This document shows, in pieces, positions 46,772-55,773 of a stretch of DNA of 64,000 bases. The notes under the pieces were generated by a model. It saw only the letters and a program-made list of their open reading frames with translations, did no database searches and was not told the origin of the DNA. The stretch covers positions 62,001 to 126,000 of the forward strand of contig JBAXQM010000004.1 of the NCBI GenBank assembly GCA_037131735.1, given 5' to 3'. A program made the position numbers and the translations under genes. The first letter of the stretch is position 1; the number at the start of each line of letters is the position of its first letter. Source of the stretch: CAIUPE01 sp037131735 (GTDB lineage Bacteria > Pseudomonadota > Alphaproteobacteria > Rhizobiales > Beijerinckiaceae).

Positions 46772-47676
46772 GCACGATTCTTCTCGACCGTATGCCAAAA
46801 AAGCCACCCGCACGCGGTGATGGCGAAGGAAGCGTTCAAGTTCATCTTGATCCGACCGCCAGCATTGGTACCGCAAAAGTCTTTTCCGTTTATGGCAAAG
46901 GCGGTATCGGCAAATCGACGACCTCGTCGAATTTGTCTGCAGCCTTTTCAAAACTCGGTAAGCGCGTTTTGCAAATTGGCTGCGACCCGAAACATGATTC
47001 AACTTTCACGCTGACGAAGCGCCTTGTGCCGACCGTGATCGATGTTCTCGAAAGCGTTGACTTCCACTCGGAAGAATTGCGCCCGGAAGATTTCGTTTAT
47101 GAAGGCTATAATGGCGTCTTGTGTGTCGAAGCGGGTGGCCCGCCTGCCGGCACGGGTTGCGGCGGTTATGTCGTCGGCCAGACCGTAAAACTTCTCAAAG
47201 AACATCATCTTCTCGAAGATACGGATGTCGTGATTTTCGACGTGCTGGGCGACGTGGTGTGCGGCGGCTTCGCTTCACCGCTTCAACATGCCGATCTTGC
47301 CTTGATCGTTGCAGCGAATGACTTTGACTCGATTTTCGCGATGAACCGCATCGTTGCGGCCATCAACGCGAAAGCCAAAAATTATGGCGTCCGCGTCGGC
47401 GGTGTTATTGCCAATCGCTCGAAAGATACTGATCAAATCGATCGCTTTGCCGAAGCGACCGGATTGAAACGTCTCGCTCATTTGCAGGATGTCGATGCGA
47501 TCCGTGTGAGCCGTCTTAAAAAATCAGTTCTCTTCGAAATGGAGTCCACACCAGAAATCGAAGCGGTTCAAAACGAATATCTTCGATTGGCTGCATCACT
47601 CTGGGCCGGCGCAACGCCTTGCGATGCGCGCTCGATGAAAGATCGCGAGATCTTTGATTTTCTAGGCTTCGATTGA
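46768..47676 (+). CDS. bchL: Light-independent protochlorophyllide reductase iron protein
   Basis: 302 residues, NifH-like: P-loop YGKGGIGKSTTSSNL, IGCDPKHDSTFTL, and [4Fe-4S] cysteines in PAGTGCGGYVV and GDVVCGGFA. It is the ATP-dependent electron donor to BchNB. Paralogous to bchX at 23196; gene order (next to bchH/bchM) and the GTGCGGY motif mark it as BchL. Confidence 0.97.
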   Translation: MSTILLDRMPKKPPARGDGEGSVQVHLDPTASIGTAKVFSVYGKGGIGKSTTSSNLSAAFSKLGKRVLQIGCDPKHDSTFTLTKRLVPTVIDVLESVDFHSEELRPEDFVYEGYNGVLCVEAGGPPAGTGCGGYVVGQTVKLLKEHHLLEDTDVVIFDVLGDVVCGGFASPLQHADLALIVAANDFDSIFAMNRIVAAINAKAKNYGVRVGGVIANRSKDTDQIDRFAEATGLKRLAHLQDVDAIRVSRLKKSVLFEMESTPEIEAVQNEYLRLAASLWAGATPCDARSMKDREIFDFLGFD

Positions 47677-47696
47677 GCGAGGAAAGTAAGCGGATC

Positions 47697-48407
47697 ATGA
47701 CGACGCAAGATATGGACACGACTTACACGACACGGCGCGGCGAGATCGAAACCTATTTCGATCGCACGGCGGCGGCGGCGTGGTCGCGTCTGACATCGGA
47801 CGCGCCGGTCTCGGGTATTCGTGCAACCGTGCGCGCGGGACGTGATCGCATGCGGGCGACCCTCCTCTCGCATCTCCCGCAAGATCTGACGGGCTTGCGT
47901 CTCCTTGATGCGGGATGCGGCACCGGTGCGCTCTCGATTGAAGCGGCCTCACGCGGTGCCGAAGTTGTTGCGATTGATCTGTCGCCCACTTTGGTTGATC
48001 TCGCGCGTGAGCGGAGCCCGAAAGATCTCAAGGGCAAAATTACTTATCTTTCCGGCGATATGCTTGATCCGCGTTTAGGCACATTCGATCATGTCGTCGG
48101 CATGGATTCGCTCATCCATTATGAAATGCCGGATATGGTGTCGATGCTCGCGCGGCTTGCGGCGATGAGCCGTAAAAGCGTGCAGATCACTTTCGCGCCC
48201 TACACACCACTTCTTGGCGCCATGCATCTCGCGGGCAAGCTTTTCCCGCGCAGTGATCGTTCGCCGGCCATTGTTCCGCATCGTGCTGAAAAATTGCATC
48301 GCGCGATCAAACAGGATCCGCGCTTTGAAGGTTGGGCCATTGGTCGCGATCATCGTATCAATAGCAGCTTCTATATCTCTCATGCCCAGGAGCTTGTCCG
48401 CGCATGA
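47697..48407 (+). CDS. bchM: Mg-protoporphyrin IX O-methyltransferase
   Basis: 236 residues from ATG 47697 with GAGGAAAG upstream. SAM-binding motif LLDAGCGTGALSIEAA and the conserved DSLIHYEMPDM. It methylates the C13 propionate of Mg-protoporphyrin IX, giving the substrate of AcsF. It overlaps lhaA by ATGA. Confidence 0.96.
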   Translation: MTTQDMDTTYTTRRGEIETYFDRTAAAAWSRLTSDAPVSGIRATVRAGRDRMRATLLSHLPQDLTGLRLLDAGCGTGALSIEAASRGAEVVAIDLSPTLVDLARERSPKDLKGKITYLSGDMLDPRLGTFDHVVGMDSLIHYEMPDMVSMLARLAAMSRKSVQITFAPYTPLLGAMHLAGKLFPRSDRSPAIVPHRAEKLHRAIKQDPRFEGWAIGRDHRINSSFYISHAQELVRA

Positions 48408-49858
48408 GAAAACTGAACAACGCACTCGCAAGAGGTTGGCAGCAGGTCGGAACCGGGTTCCTGCCTTTTGCTGATGCGGCAACGGCTGAATTGCCGTTAC
48501 CGCGCCTGTTGCGCCTTGCCTTGTTTCAAGTCTCTGTCGGTATCGCCACCGTATTGCTCACCGGCACATTGAATCGCGTGATGATTGTCGAGCTCGGCGT
48601 GCCTGCATCGCTTGTTGGCGTCATGGTGTCCTTGCCGGTTGTCTTTGCCCCCTTCCGTGCATTGATCGGATTTAAATCCGATACGCATCGCTCGGCACTC
48701 GGGTGGAAGCGCGTACCTTATATCTGGTATGGCACCTTGTTGCAGTTTGGCGGTTTCTCCATTCTGCCCTTCGCGCTCATCTTGCTCTCAGGTGATACCA
48801 ATGGTCCGCCGATCTATGGTCAAGCCGGTGCTGCGGTGGCCTTCCTCTTGATTGGTGCGGGTCTCAACACCACGCAAACTGCGGGCTTGGCACTTGCCAA
48901 TGATCTCGCACCCGAACATGTGCGTCCGCGCGTTGTCGCACTGCTTTTTACAACGCTTCTCATCGGCATGGTGGTCAGTGCGATTGTCTTCTCTCAATTG
49001 CTCCAGACTTTTGATGAAATTCGGTTGATCAAAATCATTCAGGGCGTCGCTCTTATTACGATGGTGTTGAATGGCATCGCCTTGTGGAAACAAGAGCCGC
49101 GTCGCCCGGGCGGTACGCTTGATGAGCCCGCCGCGCCGAAATTCAGCGAGACATGGAAAACGCTCTCGGCGATTCCCGGATTTAAACGTCTTCTCACTGT
49201 TGTTGGACTCGGCACTGCCGCCTTCAATATGCAAGACATTCTGCTTGAACCCTTCGGCGGTCAGGTCTTTGGCCTTCCGGTCGGAGATACAACCTTGCTG
49301 ATGGCGGCTCTCGCGGGCGGGATGTTGATCGGCTTTTTCATCGCCGAGCGTCTTTTGAACCGCGCGGTTGACGCGATGCAGGTCATCACCATTGGCCTGG
49401 TGATCGGCATTGTCGCTTTTGTTGGCGTCGTCGCCGCGCCGCTTGTGGGATCACTAAGCCTCTTCCGCATCGCTTCCCTTACAGTGGGTATTGGCGCGGG
49501 TTTGTTTTCGGTGGGAACACTCACGGCAACCATGGCCTGCGGTAATGCAAAAATGAGCGGCATTCTTCTCGGCAGCTGGGGCGCTGTGCAAGCAACCGTT
49601 GCCGGACTTGCGATCGCTTTTTCCGGTGCGGCGCGCGATCTCATCGCCGCCCTCGCCCATGCCGGACGTTTCGGTGACTCACTCGCGCAACCGGCGACGG
49701 GCTATGTCGCCGTATTCATTCTCGAAATTGCGTTGCTTTTTGCAACGCTGATTACCGCCCTGCCTCTCTTGGGTAAGGGCGGACGCCGCCTCGCGCGGCA
49801 AAACCCACTTTCATCCTCTTGGGATGAGGGACGAAGCGAAGGCTACAAGGAGGCCTGA
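48404..49858 (+). CDS. lhaA: LhaA, LH1 assembly protein (BCD-type MFS)
   Basis: 484 residues with about 12 membrane helices: LFQVSVGIATVLLTGTLNRVMIVELGVPASL and FRALIGFKSDTHRSALGWKRVPYIW are typical of LhaA/PucC proteins. It lies directly upstream of puhA, the conserved place of lhaA (orf F1696), whose loss in Rhodobacter reduces LH1. It probably delivers bacteriochlorophyll to, or protects, nascent LH1. Confidence 0.93.
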   Translation: MRKLNNALARGWQQVGTGFLPFADAATAELPLPRLLRLALFQVSVGIATVLLTGTLNRVMIVELGVPASLVGVMVSLPVVFAPFRALIGFKSDTHRSALGWKRVPYIWYGTLLQFGGFSILPFALILLSGDTNGPPIYGQAGAAVAFLLIGAGLNTTQTAGLALANDLAPEHVRPRVVALLFTTLLIGMVVSAIVFSQLLQTFDEIRLIKIIQGVALITMVLNGIALWKQEPRRPGGTLDEPAAPKFSETWKTLSAIPGFKRLLTVVGLGTAAFNMQDILLEPFGGQVFGLPVGDTTLLMAALAGGMLIGFFIAERLLNRAVDAMQVITIGLVIGIVAFVGVVAAPLVGSLSLFRIASLTVGIGAGLFSVGTLTATMACGNAKMSGILLGSWGAVQATVAGLAIAFSGAARDLIAALAHAGRFGDSLAQPATGYVAVFILEIALLFATLITALPLLGKGGRRLARQNPLSSSWDEGRSEGYKEA

Positions 49859-49859
49859 C

Positions 49860-50642
49860 ATGCACGCAGCCATAACCAGCTATTTTGACGTTGCCCAGAT
49901 CACTCTCTATCTTTTCTGGGGCCTGCTCGCAGGTGTCGTTTATTATTTGCATAAAGAGAACAAGCGCGAAGGGTATCCGCTTGTGTCAGATCGTTCAGAT
50001 TACATCACGGTTCAAGGTTTTCCGGCCATTCCGGAGCCGAAGTCATTCCATCTCGCTGATGGTTCGGTTGTTCAAAAGCCCGACGCCCGTTCAGGCGATA
50101 ATCGCCCAGTAAAGGCCTCTCCCGCCGAAGCCTGGCCCGGCGCACCGCTTGTACCAACCGGCAATCCGATGCTCGATGCTGTTGGACCTGCTTCTTATGC
50201 GGAACGTCTCGATATCCCGGATACGACAACAACCGGTGCCGCAAAGATTGTACCATTGCGTCAGGCCGCCAATGACGGCTTCCATATCGATCACAATGAT
50301 CCCGATCCGCGCGGCATGCCTGTTGTTGGTGCTGATGGCGTGACCGGTGGCGTTGTGCGCGATATCTGGCTCGATCGTGCGGAACACATGATCCGTTATC
50401 TCGAAGTTGAAGTCTCAAGCGCTTCGGGCAAACGCAATGTGCTGTTGCCAACCGCCATGATCAATATTTCGGGATCAAGCGGCACGGTAAAGGTGCAATC
50501 GATCTTGGGTGCGCAATTCGCGAATGTTCCAAGCCATAAGGCTCCGGATGTCGTAACGCGTCTCGAAGAAGATAAGATCTCCGCCTATTATGCCGGTGGC
50601 CATCTCTATGCGACTCCAGAACGTTCGGAGCCGATCCTGTGA
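49860..50642 (+). CDS. puhA: Photosynthetic reaction centre H subunit
   Basis: 260 residues from ATG 49860, one base after the lhaA stop. One N-terminal membrane helix (ITLYLFWGLLAGVVYYLHKENKREGYPL, cut here for length at the boundary) and a cytoplasmic PRC-barrel domain (GGVVRDIWLDRAEHMIRYLE). It caps L and M on the cytoplasmic side and shapes proton entry to QB. Its stop overlaps the GTG of puhB. Confidence 0.97.
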   Translation: MHAAITSYFDVAQITLYLFWGLLAGVVYYLHKENKREGYPLVSDRSDYITVQGFPAIPEPKSFHLADGSVVQKPDARSGDNRPVKASPAEAWPGAPLVPTGNPMLDAVGPASYAERLDIPDTTTTGAAKIVPLRQAANDGFHIDHNDPDPRGMPVVGADGVTGGVVRDIWLDRAEHMIRYLEVEVSSASGKRNVLLPTAMINISGSSGTVKVQSILGAQFANVPSHKAPDVVTRLEEDKISAYYAGGHLYATPERSEPIL

Positions 50643-51286
50643 GCCATCACGACGACTTCGCTTTCGATCCCGTAAAGGGCCTGCCGGAGCATTTGCCGCA
50701 AGGCGAAACGATGCTCTGGCAGGGCTCGCCCCGCTGGCAATCGCTGGCGGTGCGCGCATTCCATATTCGCAAAGTCGCGATCTATTTTGCGATACTTGCG
50801 GCGGCGCAAAGCGTGTTTCGATTTGCTGATGGGGCGACAGCGGGTGACGCGCTGAAGCCTTTCATTTGGTATTCTGTTCTCGCTCTGCTTTCGATTGCGA
50901 TTCTTACTGGCCTTGCCATGCTCTCCGCGCGTACGACGATCTACACGATCACAAGCAAGCGTGTGGTGATGCGCCTTGGCATGGCTCTGCCGCTGACACT
51001 CAATCTGCCTTATTCAAAAATCGAAAGCGCGGATTTGAGACTCTATCGCGATGGTACAGGCGATCTGCCGCTCATGTTGTCGAGTGGAGATCGGATTGCA
51101 TGGGCAGTGTTGTGGCCGCATGCGCGCCCATTCCGCTTCCGCCATCCCGAACCGATGCTTCGTGCAATCCCTGAAGCCGATAAAGTGGGCGCATGCCTTG
51201 CCTCCGCTCTTCAGGGCGCACCAACAACCCCGATTAAATCAGCAAAAAGCGCCGTGCGCTTTGCGCCCAATATTGTGACGGCCTAA
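50639..51286 (+). CDS. puhB: Photosynthetic complex assembly protein PuhB
   Basis: 215 residues from a GTG overlapping the puhA stop. ETMLWQGSPRW, about three membrane helices, then a bacterial PH-like domain (TIYTITSKRVVMRLGMALP). PuhB is required for efficient reaction-centre assembly in Rhodobacter. The position directly after puhA is conserved. Confidence 0.92.
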   Translation: MSHHDDFAFDPVKGLPEHLPQGETMLWQGSPRWQSLAVRAFHIRKVAIYFAILAAAQSVFRFADGATAGDALKPFIWYSVLALLSIAILTGLAMLSARTTIYTITSKRVVMRLGMALPLTLNLPYSKIESADLRLYRDGTGDLPLMLSSGDRIAWAVLWPHARPFRFRHPEPMLRAIPEADKVGACLASALQGAPTTPIKSAKSAVRFAPNIVTA

Positions 51287-51289
51287 CCG

Positions 51290-51754
51290 ATGATGGACAG
51301 AACCGTAACCGATATCCGCTTCCCGAAAATGCCCCTTTTCGGCGTGGCTGCGCTTGTGACAATCACAATCGCATCGATTGCGGTTCAACGTCTGTCATCG
51401 GCTCCCACCGTCTCTTTGGTCGCGTCCCTGCCCGTTATCGAGACGCGGCTTTTGTCATTTGAAGATGCTGCTGACGGCAGTGTGATTATTCGCGATGCGA
51501 GCGATCATACGCAAGTCGCCATCGCCGAACCCGGCACCAATGGATTTCTACGCGGTACGCTGCGCGGCCTCATGCGCACGCGCTCACGCGAAGCGATTGA
51601 TCTCTTAGCCCCCTTCCGTCTGTCGAAGCTCAGCAATGGGGCGCTCATTCTTGTTGACGAAACCGACAATGTTACGCTCGATCTCGACGCGTTTGGTCAT
51701 ACGAATGCGGATACCTTCCGCGCCTTTCTCCCTAAAGCCACAGGAGGATCATGA
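51290..51754 (+). CDS. puhC: Photosynthetic complex assembly protein PuhC
   Basis: 154 residues: short cytoplasmic N-terminus, one membrane helix (LFGVAALVTITIASIAV), then a periplasmic domain of about 115 residues with the family-like AEPGTNGFLRGTLRGLMRTR. PuhC affects reaction-centre/LH1 organisation. Its stop overlaps the next start (ATGATG). Confidence 0.9.
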   Translation: MMDRTVTDIRFPKMPLFGVAALVTITIASIAVQRLSSAPTVSLVASLPVIETRLLSFEDAADGSVIIRDASDHTQVAIAEPGTNGFLRGTLRGLMRTRSREAIDLLAPFRLSKLSNGALILVDETDNVTLDLDAFGHTNADTFRAFLPKATGGS

Positions 51755-52053
51755 TGCTCTCCCCGCTTTTCAAATCTGTACAAGAAGATGTGATGTGTAC
51801 GGTGCGTGTGGTGAATACTTTTGAAAGCCTCGCCGCTCATGTCGAGCTCGATGGTGATGTCACTGTCGGCCCAGGTGATGAAGTTCTCGTCCATGGCGAA
51901 GAGATCCGCGTGCCTTATGGCGAAACACGTGAAGAACGCCGCCAAGCCACAATCAAACGCGCCACATGGTTCGAGCAAGCCTGGGTGCGGATGACTGGCG
52001 ATCTGGAATATATGGAGTTATTGGAATTCAGTTTTTCGGGAGAAGAAATATGA
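51751..52053 (+). CDS. Conserved 100-residue protein between puhC and acsF, function unknown
   Basis: 100 residues, soluble, rich in beta-prone stretches with a compact barrel-like pattern (VELDGDVTVGPGDEVLVHGEEIRVPYGE), then the polar helix TREERRQATIKRATWFEQAW. No signal peptide, membrane helix or cysteine cluster. It overlaps puhC by 4 bp and acsF by 4 bp, so it is translationally tied to the oxidative cyclase. I recall small proteins at this place in other clusters; a partner or stabiliser of AcsF is an inference. Confidence 0.75.
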   Translation: MMLSPLFKSVQEDVMCTVRVVNTFESLAAHVELDGDVTVGPGDEVLVHGEEIRVPYGETREERRQATIKRATWFEQAWVRMTGDLEYMELLEFSFSGEEI

Positions 52054-53117
52054 CCATCGAACGTCTTGGAATCTCCGCGAAGGATACGATGCGCAAGGCG
52101 CAGGAATCGACCGTTCTGTCGCCGCGTTTTTACACGACCGATTTCAAAGCGCTCGACGCGATTGATGTCAGCTCGGTCCGCAAAGAATGGGACGCGCTGA
52201 TTAGCGAGATGCAATCTGATCCCAACAAGCTCCATTTCAAGCGCAGTGCGGAATGGGACAAGGTGGAACTTGAAGATCTCCCGGAAGGTCTGCGCAAGGA
52301 ATTTGTCGACTTTCTCGTGTCGTCTTTGACGGCAGAGTTTTCCGGCTGCGTGCTTTATTCTGAAATGCGCAAGCGCGGCACCAATCCGGATATGTGCGAA
52401 TTGTTCCGCCTTATGGCGCGTGACGAGTCGCGCCACGCGGGCTTCATCAATGATGCCCTGAAAGACTTCAATATCGGCGTCGATCTTGGCTTTTTGACCA
52501 AGACAAAAAAATACACCTATTTCCAGCCGAAATTCATTTTCTACGCGACCTATCTTTCAGAAAAAATCGGCTATGCCCGCTACATCACGATCTTCCGTCA
52601 TTTGCAGGCCAATCCTGACAAGCGCTTCCATCCGATCTTCAAATGGTTCGAAGAATGGTGCAATGACGAATTCCGTCATGGCGAAGCCTTTGCCTTGTTG
52701 ATGCGCGCTAACCCGCATCTCTTGTCGGGCCTCAACAAATATTGGGTGAAGTTCTTCCTGCTGGCCGTATTCGCCACAATGTATGTGCGCGATCACCAAC
52801 GTCCGCATTTCCATAAAGCTTTGGGCGTCGATACCGATTGGTATGGTCACCGCGTGTTTGAGATCACAACAGCGATTTCACGCCAGACCTTCCCGCTTGA
52901 AATCGATATCGATCATCCGTCCTTCTTCCCGCTCTTACGTAATCTTGTCGCGATTACAGAAGACGCCGCAAAGGCGCGTGCGGAAGGTGGGCTCTCGGCT
53001 CTCCTCGCCAAAGTCACAACACCCATCAAAGCCGGCTTCACGATTCTGCGTCTCTTCATGATCCCGACAAAGAAAAACGAATTGAAGCCAGATATCCGCC
53101 TCGTTCCCACGTGGTAA
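52050..53117 (+). CDS. acsF: Aerobic Mg-protoporphyrin IX monomethyl ester oxidative cyclase
   Basis: 355 residues from ATG 52050 in an ATGA overlap. Di-iron ligands in RDESRHAGFINDAL and CNDEFRHGEAFALL (two ExxH motifs). It uses O2 to form ring E of protochlorophyllide. No bchE (anaerobic cyclase) is in the window, so pigment synthesis here appears O2-dependent unless bchE lies elsewhere. Confidence 0.97.
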   Translation: MTIERLGISAKDTMRKAQESTVLSPRFYTTDFKALDAIDVSSVRKEWDALISEMQSDPNKLHFKRSAEWDKVELEDLPEGLRKEFVDFLVSSLTAEFSGCVLYSEMRKRGTNPDMCELFRLMARDESRHAGFINDALKDFNIGVDLGFLTKTKKYTYFQPKFIFYATYLSEKIGYARYITIFRHLQANPDKRFHPIFKWFEEWCNDEFRHGEAFALLMRANPHLLSGLNKYWVKFFLLAVFATMYVRDHQRPHFHKALGVDTDWYGHRVFEITTAISRQTFPLEIDIDHPSFFPLLRNLVAITEDAAKARAEGGLSALLAKVTTPIKAGFTILRLFMIPTKKNELKPDIRLVPTW

Positions 53118-53144
53118 TTTTTTGAAAGAGAACTGAACGCGCCT

Positions 53145-54017
53145 ATGGCCTATCTCGTCCCCGCTGTCTTCGCCCTGTTTCTCTGGTGGTTCACCACCGG
53201 GGCGATCTTCTTTTTGGACAGTCGGCCGCTTCATACATTTAAATGGAGCATGTTGGGCGGCACAGTGTTGCTGCTTCTCTCAGGCGTTGCCCTCTCTCTC
53301 ACCGCCAATCAAACAGATGAGTTTGGTGCCTATGCGGCTTTCTCAGCGGGATTGATTGCTTGGGGATGGCAGGAACTCAGTCTCTATACGGGCTATGTCA
53401 CGGGTCCGCGCAAAATTCGCTGCGCAGAAGGCTGTTCGGGTATAAAACATTTCGGTCATGCCATCGCTGCCAATCTCTGGCATGAGATCGCTATTATCGT
53501 TGTTGCACTTGCAATCTGGTTCATCGTGAAAGATTCGCCGAATTGGACCGGCTTTTACACTTATGTGACTCTCTGGGGCATGCATCTTTCCGCCCGGCTC
53601 AATGTATTTTTGGGTGTACGGAATGTGAGCGTGGAATTTGTTCCTCCACATATGGAAGTGCTGAAGGGCTTTCTCACCCAGAAGCCGATGAATATGCTTT
53701 TTCCGGTCTCGGTGACCATTGCGACCACCGGCGTGATCTGCCTAGTCGGTCGTGCCGCCGGTGCGACGACAGACTTTGCCATCACGGGCTATTCGCTTCT
53801 CGCCGCGATTATGGGCCTGGCTTTGGTTGAGCATTGGATGCTCGTCATTCCCTTCTCGGTGCAAAAACTCTGGAGCTGGAGCCTCCCGCGCTCAGCGCTT
53901 GATCTACCGCAAAGACGGCACCCTGAAGACAATCATGAATTTGCCGCAGTTTCGGCACACGTCCCGACCGCGCATGACGGTCACACCTGCAATAGTCTAA
54001 AAAGCGGAACCCGATGA
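53145..54017 (+). CDS. puhE: Photosynthetic complex assembly protein PuhE
   Basis: 290 residues with about seven membrane helices (starts MAYLVPAVFALFLWWFTTGA), matching the family called putative photosynthetic complex assembly protein 2. PuhE is reported to influence bacteriochlorophyll levels and antenna/reaction-centre assembly. It overlaps hemA by 4 bp. Confidence 0.9.
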   Translation: MAYLVPAVFALFLWWFTTGAIFFLDSRPLHTFKWSMLGGTVLLLLSGVALSLTANQTDEFGAYAAFSAGLIAWGWQELSLYTGYVTGPRKIRCAEGCSGIKHFGHAIAANLWHEIAIIVVALAIWFIVKDSPNWTGFYTYVTLWGMHLSARLNVFLGVRNVSVEFVPPHMEVLKGFLTQKPMNMLFPVSVTIATTGVICLVGRAAGATTDFAITGYSLLAAIMGLALVEHWMLVIPFSVQKLWSWSLPRSALDLPQRRHPEDNHEFAAVSAHVPTAHDGHTCNSLKSGTR

Positions 54018-55231
54018 TGGACTACAATTCTTTTTTTCAGTCGAAGATCGATGAACTGAAATCCGAAGGTCGCTATCGCGTCTTTGCGACACTTGAGCGC
54101 AAGGCCGGATCTTTCCCCACGGCAGGTCATCACGGCACTTCCGAGACAAAGCCCATCACCGTCTGGTGCTCGAATGACTATCTCGGCATGGGCCAGCATC
54201 CCGCTGTTGTGGATGCGATGCATAGCGCGATTGATCTTTGCGGCGCCGGCGCGGGCGGCACGCGCAATATTTCAGGCACCAACCGGTTTCATGTCGAATT
54301 GGAACAGGAATTGGCTGACCTTCATGGCAAAGAATCAGCACTCCTCTTCACATCAGGTTATGTCTCGAATTGGGCAGCGCTAAGCACACTCGCCTCAATG
54401 ATCCCCGATTGCGTGGTGTTGTCAGACGCGGGCAATCACGCGTCGATGATCGAAGGTATTCGTCACTCACGCGCAGAACGCCATGTGTTCAAACATAATG
54501 ATGTGGCCGACCTCGAACGCATTTTGAAAACAATCGACCCCAAGCGTCCCAAGCTCATTGCCTTTGAGAGCGTCTATTCGATGGATGGCGATATTGGTCC
54601 GATCAAAGCGATTTGCGATGTGGCCGATAAATACAATGCCATGACTTATCTCGATGAAGTCCATGCGGTCGGCATGTATGGCCCACGCGGTGGCGGTATT
54701 GCCGAACGCGAAGGACTGATGGACCGCGTCACAGTGATTGAAGGCACGCTCGGCAAAGCGTTTGGTGTAGTCGGCGGTTATATTACCGGCTCGGCCCCGC
54801 TTGTTGATTTTGTGCGTAGCTTTGCTTCGGGCTTTATCTTCACAACGTCGCTTCCGCCCGCCTGTGCGGCGGCAGCGACCGCTTCAATCCGCCATTTGAA
54901 AAACAGCAATGCTGAGCGTCTCGGCCAACGTGACCGCGTGGCCAAGCTCCGCAAAAAGCTCGATGCGGCTGGTGTGCCCTACATCCCCAATGAGAGCCAT
55001 ATTGTGCCGGTGATGGTGGGCGACGCGAAGAAATGCAAATGGATCAGCGATATTTTGCTCGACTCCTACGGCGTCTATATCCAGCCGATCAATTATCCGA
55101 CCGTGCCACGCGGCACCGAGCGTTTACGCATTACGCCGACGCCGCTTCACACGGATGCCGATATCGACCATCTCGTGAACGCTCTGTCATCGCTTTGGGC
55201 GCAATGCGCGCTCGCCCGCGCCGTGGCGTAA
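54014..55231 (+). CDS. hemA: 5-Aminolevulinate synthase
   Basis: 405 residues; two adjacent ATGs (54014, 54017), the first inside the puhE stop. PLP enzyme of the alpha-oxoamine synthase family: YLDEVHAVGMYGPRGGG and the PLP lysine in EGTLGKAFGVVGGYI. It condenses glycine and succinyl-CoA to ALA (Shemin pathway), feeding the bch genes. Last gene of the bchF-hemA run. Confidence 0.97.
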   Translation: MMDYNSFFQSKIDELKSEGRYRVFATLERKAGSFPTAGHHGTSETKPITVWCSNDYLGMGQHPAVVDAMHSAIDLCGAGAGGTRNISGTNRFHVELEQELADLHGKESALLFTSGYVSNWAALSTLASMIPDCVVLSDAGNHASMIEGIRHSRAERHVFKHNDVADLERILKTIDPKRPKLIAFESVYSMDGDIGPIKAICDVADKYNAMTYLDEVHAVGMYGPRGGGIAEREGLMDRVTVIEGTLGKAFGVVGGYITGSAPLVDFVRSFASGFIFTTSLPPACAAAATASIRHLKNSNAERLGQRDRVAKLRKKLDAAGVPYIPNESHIVPVMVGDAKKCKWISDILLDSYGVYIQPINYPTVPRGTERLRITPTPLHTDADIDHLVNALSSLWAQCALARAVA

Positions 55232-55277
55232 CGCCGCGCAGGATGATCTCACAGACAGAAGGGCGCGTATCTCGCTC

Positions 55278-55712
55278 ATGAAACGGGAAACGCGCTCCAT
55301 GACCTTCTATGTGTTGCTCTGGGCCATTGCCTTCATTCTTTTGCTGATTATCGATATGATCTGGCTCATGTGGCTGGGCCGCGGCTTCTATGTCGAAGAA
55401 ATTGGCGGTTTATTGCTTGAACAGCCCAATCTCATCGCCGCCTTTGGCTTTTATGCTCTCTACATCGCCGGACTGGTCTATTTGGTGATCGCGCCCGCGG
55501 CGGAAGCAGACTCGGTGATGAAGGCCGTGATTTCCGGCGCGGTGTTCGGCCTTGTGGCCTATGCGACCTATGATCTCACCAATCTCGCAGTAATGAAGGG
55601 CTTTACCCTCAAGATCGCGTTGATCGATATGGTATGGGGTATGGTTCTCTCCGCTGCGGTGAGCGGATTGACGGTCAAAATCTTCGGATTGTTCCAAACC
55701 TCGAACGCCTGA
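55278..55712 (+). CDS. DUF2177 family membrane protein
   Basis: 144 residues if started at 55278; MTFYVLLWAIAF at 55299 is another possible start. Four hydrophobic helices with the conserved YDLTNLAVMKGF stretch of DUF2177. Function unknown. It lies between hemA and the CBB region, 46 bp from hemA, possibly the distal gene of that transcript. Confidence 0.75.
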   Translation: MKRETRSMTFYVLLWAIAFILLLIIDMIWLMWLGRGFYVEEIGGLLLEQPNLIAAFGFYALYIAGLVYLVIAPAAEADSVMKAVISGAVFGLVAYATYDLTNLAVMKGFTLKIALIDMVWGMVLSAAVSGLTVKIFGLFQTSNA

Positions 55713-55773
55713 TCAGCTTGCCCGGACGACTATGCGCCGTTAGCTTGGCGCCGCTTTGTCCGGGAGATTGTTC

